A stretch of 64,000 nt of DNA from an uncultured Halieaceae bacterium. GTDB taxonomy: Bacteria; Pseudomonadota; Gammaproteobacteria; Pseudomonadales; Halieaceae. Position numbers and translations under genes: made by a program. Positions 55,909 to 64,000 of this stretch are shown piece by piece (the stretch's first letter is position 1; each line of letters starts with the position of its first letter). The stretch lies in NCBI GenBank assembly GCA_938074135.1, contig CALJFL010000028.1:62001-126000 (forward strand), written 5' to 3'. The notes beneath the pieces are model-generated. The model ran no database searches and had not been told where the DNA came from. It was given only the letters and a program-made list of their open reading frames with translations.

Positions 55909-56901
55909 GTGCAAGCGCATGACCTGGATACCGGCGAGGTAAGGCTGCGCCTGGTTAGCGAGGGTGCAGGCCCGCTCGTAGTCATGTGCCACGGTTATCC
56001 CGGTCTATGGTACAGCTGGCGCCATCAATTGCCCGTCATTGCCAATGCCGGCTATCGTGCTGTGGCACTGGATATGCGTGGCTATGGGCGCAGCAGCCGT
56101 CCGTTGGCCAGCCAGGCCTACGGCCTCGATCGACTCAGTCTCGATGTGCTGGCTGTGCTGGATTACTTTGGCGAACAGAGCGCGGTTGTCATTGGCCACG
56201 ATTTTGGCGCTAACCTGGCCTGGTATATGGCGAACTATCACTCCGATCGGATTCGAGCCGTGGCACCGCTGTGCGTACCCTACGAGATGGAGCTGGCCGG
56301 GGGCTGTGATGTTCCCCCCTCCGAGCTTTATGCCGCCATCGCCAGTCAGCATTTCTTCCATATGCATTACTACCAGGCCGTTGGCGTGGCGGAAGCACAC
56401 TGTCGTGGCCGCGAGGAAGAGCTACTGCGTAAATTGTTCTGGGCGCTGTCCGCTGAGGGGGAACTGTTGAGCTGGGAGAACTTTCCCAGCGAGGGCACGT
56501 CCTACCTCGAGGTGCTGGCGGAACCGTCGAAGCCTTTGCCGTGGTCCTGGTTGACGCGGGGTGATATGAATTATTACGTTGGCGAGTATCTTGCAGCGGG
56601 GCCGGAACTGGCCTTTATTGGCGGCGCCAACTCCTACCGTGCCATGGATTACAACTGGCAGTTAACACGGGATAGAGCACATGCCGAGATAGAGATTCCG
56701 GTACTGTTTGTTGGCGGAGAGGAAGACCCCACCATCAAGCTGGCTGGTGCAGGCCCGCTTGATCATATGCGGGCAAAAGTGCGCGATCTGCGCGGTCTGG
56801 AATTGTTGCCCGGGGCTGGTCACTTCGTGCAGCAGGAGCAACCCGAAGCGTTGAACAGATTGTTGCTGGACTTTCTGGCGACGCTGGATGCCCCGGTTTA
56901 A
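55909..56901 (+). CDS. Epoxide hydrolase-like alpha/beta hydrolase
   Basis: A 330-residue alpha/beta hydrolase with an Asp nucleophile, as in epoxide hydrolases and haloalkane dehalogenases: VMCHGYPGLWYSWRHQL near residue 24 (oxyanion HGYP), VIGHDFGANLAWYM near 95 with nucleophile Asp, acid in GGEEDPTIK near 274 and His in GAGHFVQQEQPEA near 300. No signal peptide. It begins at GTG 55909. An epoxide or ester substrate is likely; the true one is unknown. Its TAA overlaps the stop of the converging cytochrome gene by four bases. Confidence 0.86.
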   Translation: MQAHDLDTGEVRLRLVSEGAGPLVVMCHGYPGLWYSWRHQLPVIANAGYRAVALDMRGYGRSSRPLASQAYGLDRLSLDVLAVLDYFGEQSAVVIGHDFGANLAWYMANYHSDRIRAVAPLCVPYEMELAGGCDVPPSELYAAIASQHFFHMHYYQAVGVAEAHCRGREEELLRKLFWALSAEGELLSWENFPSEGTSYLEVLAEPSKPLPWSWLTRGDMNYYVGEYLAAGPELAFIGGANSYRAMDYNWQLTRDRAHAEIEIPVLFVGGEEDPTIKLAGAGPLDHMRAKVRDLRGLELLPGAGHFVQQEQPEALNRLLLDFLATLDAPV

Positions 56902-59156
56902 TTCCCCGAAACCTGCTGCAACAGTTGCTGGTAGTTCTGGTTGTTGGGGGCGATCTGCACCAATTGGCGAGCGTAGAGCACGGCGGGATCCCGCCGCCCA
57001 AGTTCGGCGTTGTAATTGACCAGCGCCAGCAACACCTCCTGGTTACCAGGGACCTGCCGCAGCAGTTTTTCCAGTTCGGCGATGGCTGTTGAAGGCTGCC
57101 CGAGATCGTGCAGGGCAATGGCGTAGACAAAACGATGACGAATACCATTTTGTTCCAGGGCGGCAGCCTTGCCCAGGTAGTCCAGTGCCTGGTCGCTGTT
57201 GCCGCCGCGAGTTTCCAGCAAGCCCAGTGAATGCAGTGTATCACCGCTTTGCGGGGCAACTGCCAGGGCTGCCAGCAGTTGTTGCCTTGCCTCGTCTTCA
57301 CGGCCAGCGGCTCGCAACAGGTCGGCCAGGTTCAGGTAGGCCGGCACCAGTTGCGGGTTGAGCGCCAGAGCTTCGCGGTAGGCACCTTCACTGGCGGGTA
57401 GGTCCCCGCGGTTGTAATAAAACAGGCCCAGCTGCATCTGTACCGACGGCATGTCTGCATGCAAGCGGTGAACAGACTGGAAGTCCTTGAACAGCGCCAG
57501 TAGCGCCTGCGCCTCTTCTGCCGGAATCTGGTCCAACGGCACGCCGGCCAGGGAACCTGCCACCGCCATCCTGACCGAGGTGACCTCGTCATCAATCAGC
57601 GGTCGCAGCAGCTGATAGCGCTGGTTGAGTGGCAGAGACTCCAGGCTACGCACGGTACTGGTACGGATCATGGCGTTGTCATCGTAGAGAAACTGGCTGG
57701 CCAGTTGCAGGATCTCGCGGTTGCCGCCGGTATTGGCCACGCTTTCTATCGCGGTGGCGCGCCAGATTGGGGGCGCCTTGGTGTCCTGAGCGATGGTGGC
57801 CAACTGTGGCAACACCCTGACATCACCGGCGTCTGAAAGAGCAAAGGCACGAGCCGGATGTTGGCCGGTATCACGGAAGTTGATCCCCCACTTACGCAGG
57901 CTGGCCAGTGCCCAGTCTGCATCCTGTTCCATGTGGCACTGGTTGCAGGCATTGGGCGTTCCCATTACGACGCTGAGGTCGGGGCGAGGGATTCGCATGC
58001 TGTGATCGCGGCGCGGATCCACGCCCATGTAGGTCGTCTCGGGCATGTGGCAGTTTGCGCACTGGGCACCGGCGGAGTCGGCCGGATGGTGGTGATGCTG
58101 TGTTGAGTCATAGACATCGGGCTTGTGACACTGCGCGCAAATGGCGTTGCCGGGGGTACGCAGTTGCGCAGTATGTGGTTCGTGACAGTTGCTGCAAACT
58201 ACCCCCGCCATATGCATCTTGCTTTGCACGAACGAGCCGTACACGTAAACCTCATCAAGTATCTGGCCGTCGTGGTAATACAAGGGCGATTGCAGCAGCG
58301 ACAATCGGTGGGTGTCCAGTAGATCGGCCCCGTAGTGATAATCGCCCAGAGTGCCGCGACGTGAATGGCAGCGTGCGCAGTTGTCTATCTGGGCGTTTGA
58401 CTCAAGCGCCGTTCGCCGACGGGCGATGTCCTCGCCGGGTGGAAATGCCCATTCACCTCGCTGAGCCAGGTCGGTGGGGAAGCCGCTGTCCTTACCGCCG
58501 ATCAGTTTGCCAGTGGCGGCGAGGTCTATGTGGGTACTGCCGGGACCATGACAGGATTCACAGCCGACGTTGATTTCCTCATAGGTAGTATTAAAGGTTC
58601 GTGTTTTTGCGTCGTAATTTTTCCTCAGGTCCGTGCTGTGACACTCGGCACAGCGCGTATTCCAGTTCTGGTAAGGGCCAGTCCAGTGCAGCGGGTCGCC
58701 GGCCACAATAGGTTCATCGGGGTACAGGTGATACCAGCGCTGGCCTCCCTGTTCCTTGGGCCGGGCGTCCCAGGTGATACTCAGTGCCTGCAGGCGGCCG
58801 CGGGACAGTGGCAGTAAGTATTGCTGTAATGGATACACGCCAAAAACATAGGGCACGGGGAACTGCGTGAGCTTGCCATCTTCACCGTCTGTAGTGACGA
58901 AGAAGTCATCGCCGCGCCGGCTGAATGTGGTAACGATGCCGTTGTAGGTAAAGGTGGCATTATCAAAGTCTCCCAAGACGGTCTCGGGGGTGGCGACCTG
59001 CATGGCAAGGTCGTGATGCGAACCCTGCCAGGCCTGATGCTCATCGGCATGGCAGGTGGCACAGCTACTGCTGCCGACGAAGTCCATGGCAAAGGTTGGC
59101 GCGACAAGACCCAGGCCAAACAGCAGCCCCAGGGATTTTAATAGCTTAGCTAGCAT
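56898..59156 (-). CDS. Octahaem cytochrome c with C-terminal TPRs
   Basis: A 752-residue exported multihaem protein. A signal peptide (residues 1-23, ending TFA) is followed by eight CxxCH motifs: CATCH near 32, CAECH near 155, CESCH near 180, CARCH near 245, CSNCH near 300, CAQCH near 317, CANCH near 340 and CNQCH near 375. The distribution recalls cytochrome c554/nitrite reductase-like multihaem folds. Residues about 400-530 form helical repeats (HEAT-like) and 540-740 form TPRs, e.g. LGLLETRGGNSDQALDYLGKA. Redox function and partner are unknown. It follows the sulfatase gene by 68 bp on the same strand. Confidence 0.88.
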   Translation of the reverse strand: MLAKLLKSLGLLFGLGLVAPTFAMDFVGSSSCATCHADEHQAWQGSHHDLAMQVATPETVLGDFDNATFTYNGIVTTFSRRGDDFFVTTDGEDGKLTQFPVPYVFGVYPLQQYLLPLSRGRLQALSITWDARPKEQGGQRWYHLYPDEPIVAGDPLHWTGPYQNWNTRCAECHSTDLRKNYDAKTRTFNTTYEEINVGCESCHGPGSTHIDLAATGKLIGGKDSGFPTDLAQRGEWAFPPGEDIARRRTALESNAQIDNCARCHSRRGTLGDYHYGADLLDTHRLSLLQSPLYYHDGQILDEVYVYGSFVQSKMHMAGVVCSNCHEPHTAQLRTPGNAICAQCHKPDVYDSTQHHHHPADSAGAQCANCHMPETTYMGVDPRRDHSMRIPRPDLSVVMGTPNACNQCHMEQDADWALASLRKWGINFRDTGQHPARAFALSDAGDVRVLPQLATIAQDTKAPPIWRATAIESVANTGGNREILQLASQFLYDDNAMIRTSTVRSLESLPLNQRYQLLRPLIDDEVTSVRMAVAGSLAGVPLDQIPAEEAQALLALFKDFQSVHRLHADMPSVQMQLGLFYYNRGDLPASEGAYREALALNPQLVPAYLNLADLLRAAGREDEARQQLLAALAVAPQSGDTLHSLGLLETRGGNSDQALDYLGKAAALEQNGIRHRFVYAIALHDLGQPSTAIAELEKLLRQVPGNQEVLLALVNYNAELGRRDPAVLYARQLVQIAPNNQNYQQLLQQVSGN

Positions 59157-59224
59157 GGTTTTACGTCCGGGAAGGTTTTCGAAGGCTAACCTAAATCGGC
59201 GCGCGACCCAAGTTCCTCACCAGG

Positions 59225-60886
59225 CTACTGATCGCTGATAACCTTCTCAGATTTTTCGGTAGCCAGGTTAACCTCTTCATTCAGACAGAAACCCGCAGCC
59301 AGCCAACTGGGCTCGCAGTCATAGATAAGCCTGCCACGTTCGCCCAGTTGGCGGTCAAGTATCTTGCGCGCATGGCCTGGTGGCATCCCCCGGGCATACT
59401 CGTCGCGCAGTATCTCCGAGGGGCGCGGCCAGGTTGACCAGTCGTGCGGCGCTCGCCAGCCGGGCGGCGGTGCCAATTGGGACCTTACCCCCGCTATTGG
59501 ATGGAGTGCCCGCCAGTCACGAATTTCCTGGGCAAGTTGCTGCACTACTTCCGGGTGTTCCTGGGCGAGGTTGTTGTACTCGTAGGGATCATCTGCAATC
59601 CGAAACAGATGGTTAATGATGTTGGTGCCCTCGTTGTCTTGCTCGATTTCCTGTACCAGTTTCCAGTGCTCGTTGAATGCGGCGATGGAAAAGGAGCCAT
59701 AGGTAGGTGTTTCGGAAGCAAAAAATATGGTGTTCTGTCTTGGTGAGGGAACATTATCGACGATCGCGGGCCACATGTTCTGGCCGTCCATCTTGCGCGT
59801 GATACCGGTCTCTACGCCAGCGGCTGCCGCCAGCGTGGGGAACACATCCATCACTGTCATGATCTGCTCCATGGTGGTTCCGCTACTGATAGCGGCGGGC
59901 CAGCGCATCACCGAGACCACCCGAATACCGCCTTCGAATGTATCGCCCTTGCCGCCCCGCAGTGGCACATTGTCGGCGCCGCCAGTGGCATAGGCGGCAC
60001 CGCCATTGTCACTGAAAAACAGCACGATCGTATTGTCGGCGATGCCCTGGTCATCCAGTGTTGCCAGTACCTGTCCGATGGCCTGATCCATGGCGTCAAC
60101 TACGGCGGCGTAGGCCGGACGAGCGCTGGGCCGCATGGTCAGCTGGCGGATACGACGGGTATTGTCGGTGTTGCGCGCCCTGGCCGGCTTGCGGTCATCC
60201 ACCATGTCGGCGTATTTTTCCATTAAGTCAGCGGGCGCTTCCAGCGGTGTATGGGGCGCGATAAAGGGCATGTAAACGAAGAACGGTTTATTCTGGTCGC
60301 GCTCACGAATGTAGCGGGACACCTCATCGGCGAGCAGGTAGGTTTCATAGCCGTCTTTGGTGATCGATTGCCCATTGAGTTGAAAGTCCTTGCCGCCCTG
60401 ATTGGAAAAGGGTGGGAAATAGCCGACCTCGGTATGCAGGTGGCCATAGAAATGCTCAAAGCCGCGGTTGTTCGGGTGGAAGTCTTGCTGGGCGTGGCCA
60501 AGATGCCACTTGCCTACCATGGCGGTCTGGTAACCCGCCGCGAGAAAGCTTTGCGGCAAGAACTGCTCGTCTGGATGAATACCGTTGTTCATCCACGGCA
60601 TAATTGTGGCGTAGGCCACCCCCAATCTTATCGGGTCGCGAGCCGTCATCAGCGCGGCGCGGGTCGGCGAGCAGATCGGTGTTGTATAAAAGCGATCCAG
60701 TTGCACGCCCTCGGCGGCTAGTCGGTCCAGTGACGGCGTATCAATTCGGCCGCCGTGATAGCCAACGTCAGCCCAGCCGAGGTCGTCGGCGACCATGACT
60801 ATGATATTCGGGCGCTCGTTGGCGGATGCCCAGGTGCTAAACAGTATCGCCAGTGTCAGCAGGCCACCTTGTGTCAGGCAGGTCAT
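59225..60886 (-). CDS. Sulfatase (arylsulfatase, S1 formylglycine type)
   Basis: A 553-residue exported sulfatase. A signal peptide (ending near ASA, residue 22) precedes NIIVMVADDLGWADVGYHG with the metal-binding Asp pair. The modification site is CSPTR in TTPICSPTRAALM near residue 72, which would be turned into formylglycine. GKWHLGH near 125 and FFSDNGG near 290 are also typical. Substrates could be sulfated polysaccharides or aryl sulfates; which cannot be told. No sulfatase-maturing enzyme is in the window. ATG 60886 is chosen over the 60919 start because the signal peptide starts there. Confidence 0.9.
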   Translation of the reverse strand: MTCLTQGGLLTLAILFSTWASANERPNIIVMVADDLGWADVGYHGGRIDTPSLDRLAAEGVQLDRFYTTPICSPTRAALMTARDPIRLGVAYATIMPWMNNGIHPDEQFLPQSFLAAGYQTAMVGKWHLGHAQQDFHPNNRGFEHFYGHLHTEVGYFPPFSNQGGKDFQLNGQSITKDGYETYLLADEVSRYIRERDQNKPFFVYMPFIAPHTPLEAPADLMEKYADMVDDRKPARARNTDNTRRIRQLTMRPSARPAYAAVVDAMDQAIGQVLATLDDQGIADNTIVLFFSDNGGAAYATGGADNVPLRGGKGDTFEGGIRVVSVMRWPAAISSGTTMEQIMTVMDVFPTLAAAAGVETGITRKMDGQNMWPAIVDNVPSPRQNTIFFASETPTYGSFSIAAFNEHWKLVQEIEQDNEGTNIINHLFRIADDPYEYNNLAQEHPEVVQQLAQEIRDWRALHPIAGVRSQLAPPPGWRAPHDWSTWPRPSEILRDEYARGMPPGHARKILDRQLGERGRLIYDCEPSWLAAGFCLNEEVNLATEKSEKVISDQ

Positions 60887-61168
60887 TATTGAGTCCTCTG
60901 CGTCGTTACCGGCGACCATTGGGGTCGACGATTTGATTAGCGAGTATAGACCTAAGCGGAGAGCGCTTCAGGTTGTCAGTTTGTGATGCTGGACTGCCGC
61001 CGGTAAAACGCGCTGCGCCGGTGTTTTTTGACTAGGCCATGGGCTGGGCGCGACGTGCGGGCGCTTACAGGCGCTTCATTCCAGCCCTTTAGAGGTATGG
61101 ACAGTGACAAGTGGGCTTTCTATGATGCTGGCTCGCTACCGCCAGCGCCCGTTTGTGAGGGGCATGTG

Positions 61169-61870
61169 ATGAAATTGGGAATTCTGAAAACAGACACGGT
61201 CAGGCCGGAATGGGTACCCGACTTCGGTGAATACCCGGATATGTTTATCGCGCTTCTCGGGCGTATCGATCCGCAACTGGAATTCGTGACTTACGATGTG
61301 GAGGCAGGCGAATACCCCGATAATGTCGACGACGTTGATGCCTACCTGATCACTGGCAGTAAAAGCAGTGTCTATGAGGACAAAGCCTGGATTCGTGCGC
61401 TGGAAGAGTTTGTTCGTGAACTCGACCAACGTGGTAAGAAAATTGTCGGCATTTGTTTCGGTCACCAGTTGATTGCCCAGGCCCTGGGCGGTCGCACTGG
61501 AAAGTCTGAAAAAGGCTGGGGCGTTGGCCTGCATACCTATCACTTCGACCAGGCCCCGGCGTGGCATGATCAGGGCGACGGCGACTTCAGCGTTCTGGTC
61601 AGTCACCAGGACCAGGTGTTGGCCGTACCCGAAGGTACCTCAGTTCTGGCAAGCAGTGACTTTTGCGAAAATGCCGTTTGCCAGATAGGCGAGCACATCC
61701 TCACATTTCAAGGGCATCCGGAATTTGTGCCGGCCTACTCGCGGGAGATCATGGAGTTTCGTCGGGAGATGATCGGCGAGGACGTGTACGCCGGCGGTGT
61801 GGCTTCGCTGCAACGGCAGCCGGAAAGCGATCGCATCGGCCGCTGGATACTGAATTTTCTGGGCAATTAG
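61169..61870 (+). CDS. Class I glutamine amidotransferase-like protein
   Basis: A 233-residue cytoplasmic protein of the GATase1/GMP synthase-like group. The nucleophile cysteine is in GICFGHQLIAQALGG near residue 97 and the catalytic His/Glu are in FQGHPEFVPAY near 184. It is an isolated GATase1 domain, not fused to a synthase. Similar stand-alone proteins hydrolyse gamma-glutamyl compounds or act on small amines. ATG 61169 is preferred since GAGGGG lies about eight bases upstream and the fold starts MKLGILKTD. It overlaps the STAS gene stop by four bases. Confidence 0.82.
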   Translation: MKLGILKTDTVRPEWVPDFGEYPDMFIALLGRIDPQLEFVTYDVEAGEYPDNVDDVDAYLITGSKSSVYEDKAWIRALEEFVRELDQRGKKIVGICFGHQLIAQALGGRTGKSEKGWGVGLHTYHFDQAPAWHDQGDGDFSVLVSHQDQVLAVPEGTSVLASSDFCENAVCQIGEHILTFQGHPEFVPAYSREIMEFRREMIGEDVYAGGVASLQRQPESDRIGRWILNFLGN

Positions 61871-62241
61871 TCGCCCTTGACCTTTTTCTGCATCGAGTCG
61901 AGGTAGTCGTCCAACTCCTGATCGTTGGCGAAGACAGCCATGTCTGGCAGCGCCTTTAGAATCTCAAATACCTTGTCGATATGCGGTTTGCGATTAGCCG
62001 CCGCCAGGCGCCGTCCGTCAGACTTGGCCTGCTTGGCCGCTTTGAAAATGACCCGCAGCCCCGCCGAGCTGATGTAATCCAGCTCTTTCATATCCAGAAC
62101 GGTCAACTGGTAACCTTCGGCAACGACTTTCTGCAGACGCTCTTCAAAGCCCGGCGCGGTATCCGTGTTCAGCGCACCTTTCAAACCTACCCTTGCTACG
62201 GAGTTGTCTTCATCCACGGAAACGGTTGTGGTCAGGTCCAT
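61867..62241 (-). CDS. STAS-domain anti-sigma factor antagonist
   Basis: A 124-residue single STAS domain protein of the SpoIIAA/RsbV group. The phosphorylation serine lies in DYISSAGLRVIF near residue 60 and VLDMKELD just before it. In partner switching it is phosphorylated by an anti-sigma kinase and dephosphorylated by a PP2C phosphatase. The PP2C gene lies 29 bp upstream on the same strand, so the two almost surely work together. The released target (sigma factor, cyclase or other) is unknown. Confidence 0.9.
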   Translation of the reverse strand: MDLTTTVSVDEDNSVARVGLKGALNTDTAPGFEERLQKVVAEGYQLTVLDMKELDYISSAGLRVIFKAAKQAKSDGRRLAAANRKPHIDKVFEILKALPDMAVFANDQELDDYLDSMQKKVKGD

Positions 62242-62270
62242 GTCAGCCTCTTGTCATTGAATTTCTGTTG

Positions 62271-64000
62271 TTATGTTGACGGCAGTCGTTTGATAACCTG
62301 CAGCAGGTTTCGGTCGCCCTCCCGACGGTAACTCTGCTCGTCGGTCAACTGTGTGACCAAGTGTACACCAAGACCACCAATTTCCGCAGAATCGATGTCA
62401 GCGCCCAGCGTTGACCTTTGACCATCTTCCAGCGGGTTGAATGCGGCTCCTGCGTCGATGATCGTCAGCACCACTGACTCTTCGCCTGCGGAGATTTCAA
62501 CCGTGACCTCGGCATCGTCTGGCAGCCCTGAATACTTGCGCACATTGGTCGCCAGTTCCTCCAGCACCAGGGTCATCTCCATGATGATATCCGGTGCCGT
62601 GCCGGCCTGCTTGAGGAAGTGTTCCAGCCATTCGCCTGAGCTGGTCGTAAGTTGGTCATTCAGACTAAACGCGCGGCTGCCCCGGGCGCGCTGGACAGAC
62701 GTCGGCAGCTTGCCTGGGGGCATATCGAGCAGCATGAGGGTGATGTCGTCCGATTGCGGGGTTCCTGTTGCAAAGGTATCTACGCAGTCAATAATGTGCG
62801 AACCCGCATCCGCCACTGATTTGTCGGCGCTAGTAACAAGTTCGTGGTTGAAGCGGTCAGTGCCAAACATTTCCGCCTCTGTATTGAATGCCTCGTCGAT
62901 ACCATCTGTGTAGATAGCCAGCCGGTCGCCGGGCAACAATTGCAGGCTGTTGGCGGAGAATACCAGGCCGCTGGCAAGTGCCAGGGCTGGACCGGCATCC
63001 TGGTCCAGTGTCTGCGCCCTGCCATTGCGTAGCAGGCTTGGTGCGGTGTGGCCGGCACTGGCGAAGGTCAACGAGTAGTCCTGCAGGTCGATGACGCCCA
63101 GAAACAGGGTGACAAACATACAGTTCTCGTTGTTTTGCGCCAGTGCATCATTGAGCAGGCTCATCGCATTTGGCGGCTGCAGGAGATCGTTGCGCAACTG
63201 CTGCAAAAGGCTCATGGCCTTGGCCATGAACAGGGCCGCGGGAACGCCCTTGTCTGATACATCGCCTACCACCAGGCATAAGTACCGCTCGTCACTGTAA
63301 AAGCTATAGAGGTCACCGCCCACGGTCTTCGCTGGTCGTACCTTGGCCCACAGTCTGAAGTTTTCGTTGGTTTCAATGGCCTCGCCGCCCTGGGGCAGCA
63401 TCGCCATCTGAATTTCCCGGGCAGCAGTCAGTTCGCCTTCCAGGCGACTGCGGGCCGCGGTGACTTCCTCCAGATTCTGAATGTAGGAGCTCAAGTCCCT
63501 TTTCATGCCGTCAAACGACCGAATCAGTCGCGCCACCTCGTCGTTGCCACGTGCTGGAGGTAGGGGTGACCCCAGCTCACCCCGGGCAAACTCATCGGCC
63601 GCGTGGGCCAGCGAGGCCAGGGGTCGGGTGAGGCGTCTGGCTATTACCGATACCGCCAGGAACATGAACAACAGGGTGAGAATGCCCACCGCAGCGGCCT
63701 TTAGCTGGTATTCCCATAAGGGTTTCAGGACTTCCCGCTGTGAGTAGAGTACGCCGACAGGCCAGCCCGTTGTGTCCAGTGCGTCCATTCTGATCATGCA
63801 TTTGCCTGCAATTTGGTCACAATCCAGCTCTCTGGTGACCGTATTGCCGGCTATTGCGGCTTCGAAGATTTCCTGCCAGATAACGCGGTCGCGTTCGTTG
63901 CTGGCTCTCTCAAGGTAGTGGCGAAGAATGGACTCGGGCTTGCGGGCGCTCAACACTGTTCCATCCTTACTGAGCAGAATCCCGAAGCCGTTTTCGCCCA
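62271..64000 (-). CDS. Membrane sensor PP2C (SpoIIE) phosphatase with HATPase domain (partial, N-terminus off the right edge)
   Basis: At least 576 residues, open to the window edge. The visible N-terminal part (ENGFGILLSKDGTVLSARKPE) resembles a dCache-like extracytoplasmic sensor. A transmembrane helix (KAAAVGILTLLFMFLAVSVIA region) and a HAMP domain (ARRLTRPLASLAHAADEFARGELG) follow. The PP2C/SpoIIE domain (REIQMAMLP; GGDLYSFY; VVGDVSDKGVPAALFMA) and a C-terminal HATPase_c anti-sigma-like kinase domain (LEELATNVRKYSG; GGLGVHL) complete it. Phosphatase and kinase halves fused in one sensor, beside a STAS partner, form a compact partner-switch module. Confidence 0.9.
   Translation of the reverse strand, partial: GENGFGILLSKDGTVLSARKPESILRHYLERASNERDRVIWQEIFEAAIAGNTVTRELDCDQIAGKCMIRMDALDTTGWPVGVLYSQREVLKPLWEYQLKAAAVGILTLLFMFLAVSVIARRLTRPLASLAHAADEFARGELGSPLPPARGNDEVARLIRSFDGMKRDLSSYIQNLEEVTAARSRLEGELTAAREIQMAMLPQGGEAIETNENFRLWAKVRPAKTVGGDLYSFYSDERYLCLVVGDVSDKGVPAALFMAKAMSLLQQLRNDLLQPPNAMSLLNDALAQNNENCMFVTLFLGVIDLQDYSLTFASAGHTAPSLLRNGRAQTLDQDAGPALALASGLVFSANSLQLLPGDRLAIYTDGIDEAFNTEAEMFGTDRFNHELVTSADKSVADAGSHIIDCVDTFATGTPQSDDITLMLLDMPPGKLPTSVQRARGSRAFSLNDQLTTSSGEWLEHFLKQAGTAPDIIMEMTLVLEELATNVRKYSGLPDDAEVTVEISAGEESVVLTIIDAGAAFNPLEDGQRSTLGADIDSAEIGGLGVHLVTQLTDEQSYRREGDRNLLQVIKRLPST

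Overview
The window is a GC-rich, gene-dense chromosomal segment of a Gram-negative gammaproteobacterium. I read about 57 protein-coding genes, two of them cut by the window edges, and saw no tRNA, rRNA, CRISPR array, insertion sequence or phage gene. The core gene order resembles Pseudomonas and other marine gammaproteobacteria: engB / cytochrome c / cytochrome c4 / dsbA; glnE-ilvE-waaF-waaC-waaG-waaP-kinase; FAD oxidoreductase and aldo-keto reductase near waaA; and tolC / DUF1249 / cpdA / parE. An aerobic marine lineage such as the OM60/NOR5 (Halieaceae) group would fit, but that placement is inference from memory of gene order and cannot be proven here.

Layout. 1-2.2 kb: engB (partial), two c-type cytochromes and dsbA. 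2.2-7.8 kb: cysteine synthase, a Bcr/CflA efflux pump, an SDR, a membrane-anchored carboxylesterase and an Lrp/AsnC regulator. 7.8-19.5 kb: amino-acid metabolism (leuA with a long, foldable leader, a threonine/serine dehydratase, ilvD, argA, argE) mixed with membrane proteins, an MFS carrier, a diguanylate cyclase and a DUF6279-type lipoprotein. 19.5-23.5 kb: a PiT phosphate transporter with its DUF47 partner and a lone GspE/PilB-type ATPase. 23.5-33 kb: a tightly coupled operon glnE-ilvE-waaF-waaC-waaG-waaP-kinase-hydrolase, with most junctions being 4-bp ATGA/GTGA or 1-bp overlaps.

33-50 kb is the surface-polysaccharide part: two sulfotransferases of different families around a second InaA-type kinase, a GT4 glycosyltransferase, an O-antigen ligase-like protein, all four dTDP-L-rhamnose genes in two converging pairs (rfbDB and rfbCA), a coupled GT4 / methyltransferase / alpha-alpha-toroid trio facing another methyltransferase, hldE and waaA. 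The genes can be read as one route: hldE makes ADP-heptose, waaA adds Kdo, waaC/waaF/waaG build the inner core, waaP and the two kinase-like proteins phosphorylate it, the rfb genes supply rhamnose, the GT4 enzymes extend the glycan, the ligase joins it, and the sulfotransferases may decorate it.

50-64 kb: tolC, DUF1249, cpdA, parE, a YceI protein and an epoxide-hydrolase-like enzyme, then an octahaem cytochrome with TPRs behind a sulfatase, a class I glutamine amidotransferase, and a STAS / PP2C-HATPase partner-switching pair whose phosphatase gene runs off the right edge.

The most interesting unexplained items are the sulfotransferase/kinase island, the GT4-methyltransferase-toroid trio, the leuA leader, a 14-bp perfect palindrome at 5373-5386, and two separate in-frame 15-bp minisatellites. 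Nearly all convergent gene pairs meet within a few bases of each other.
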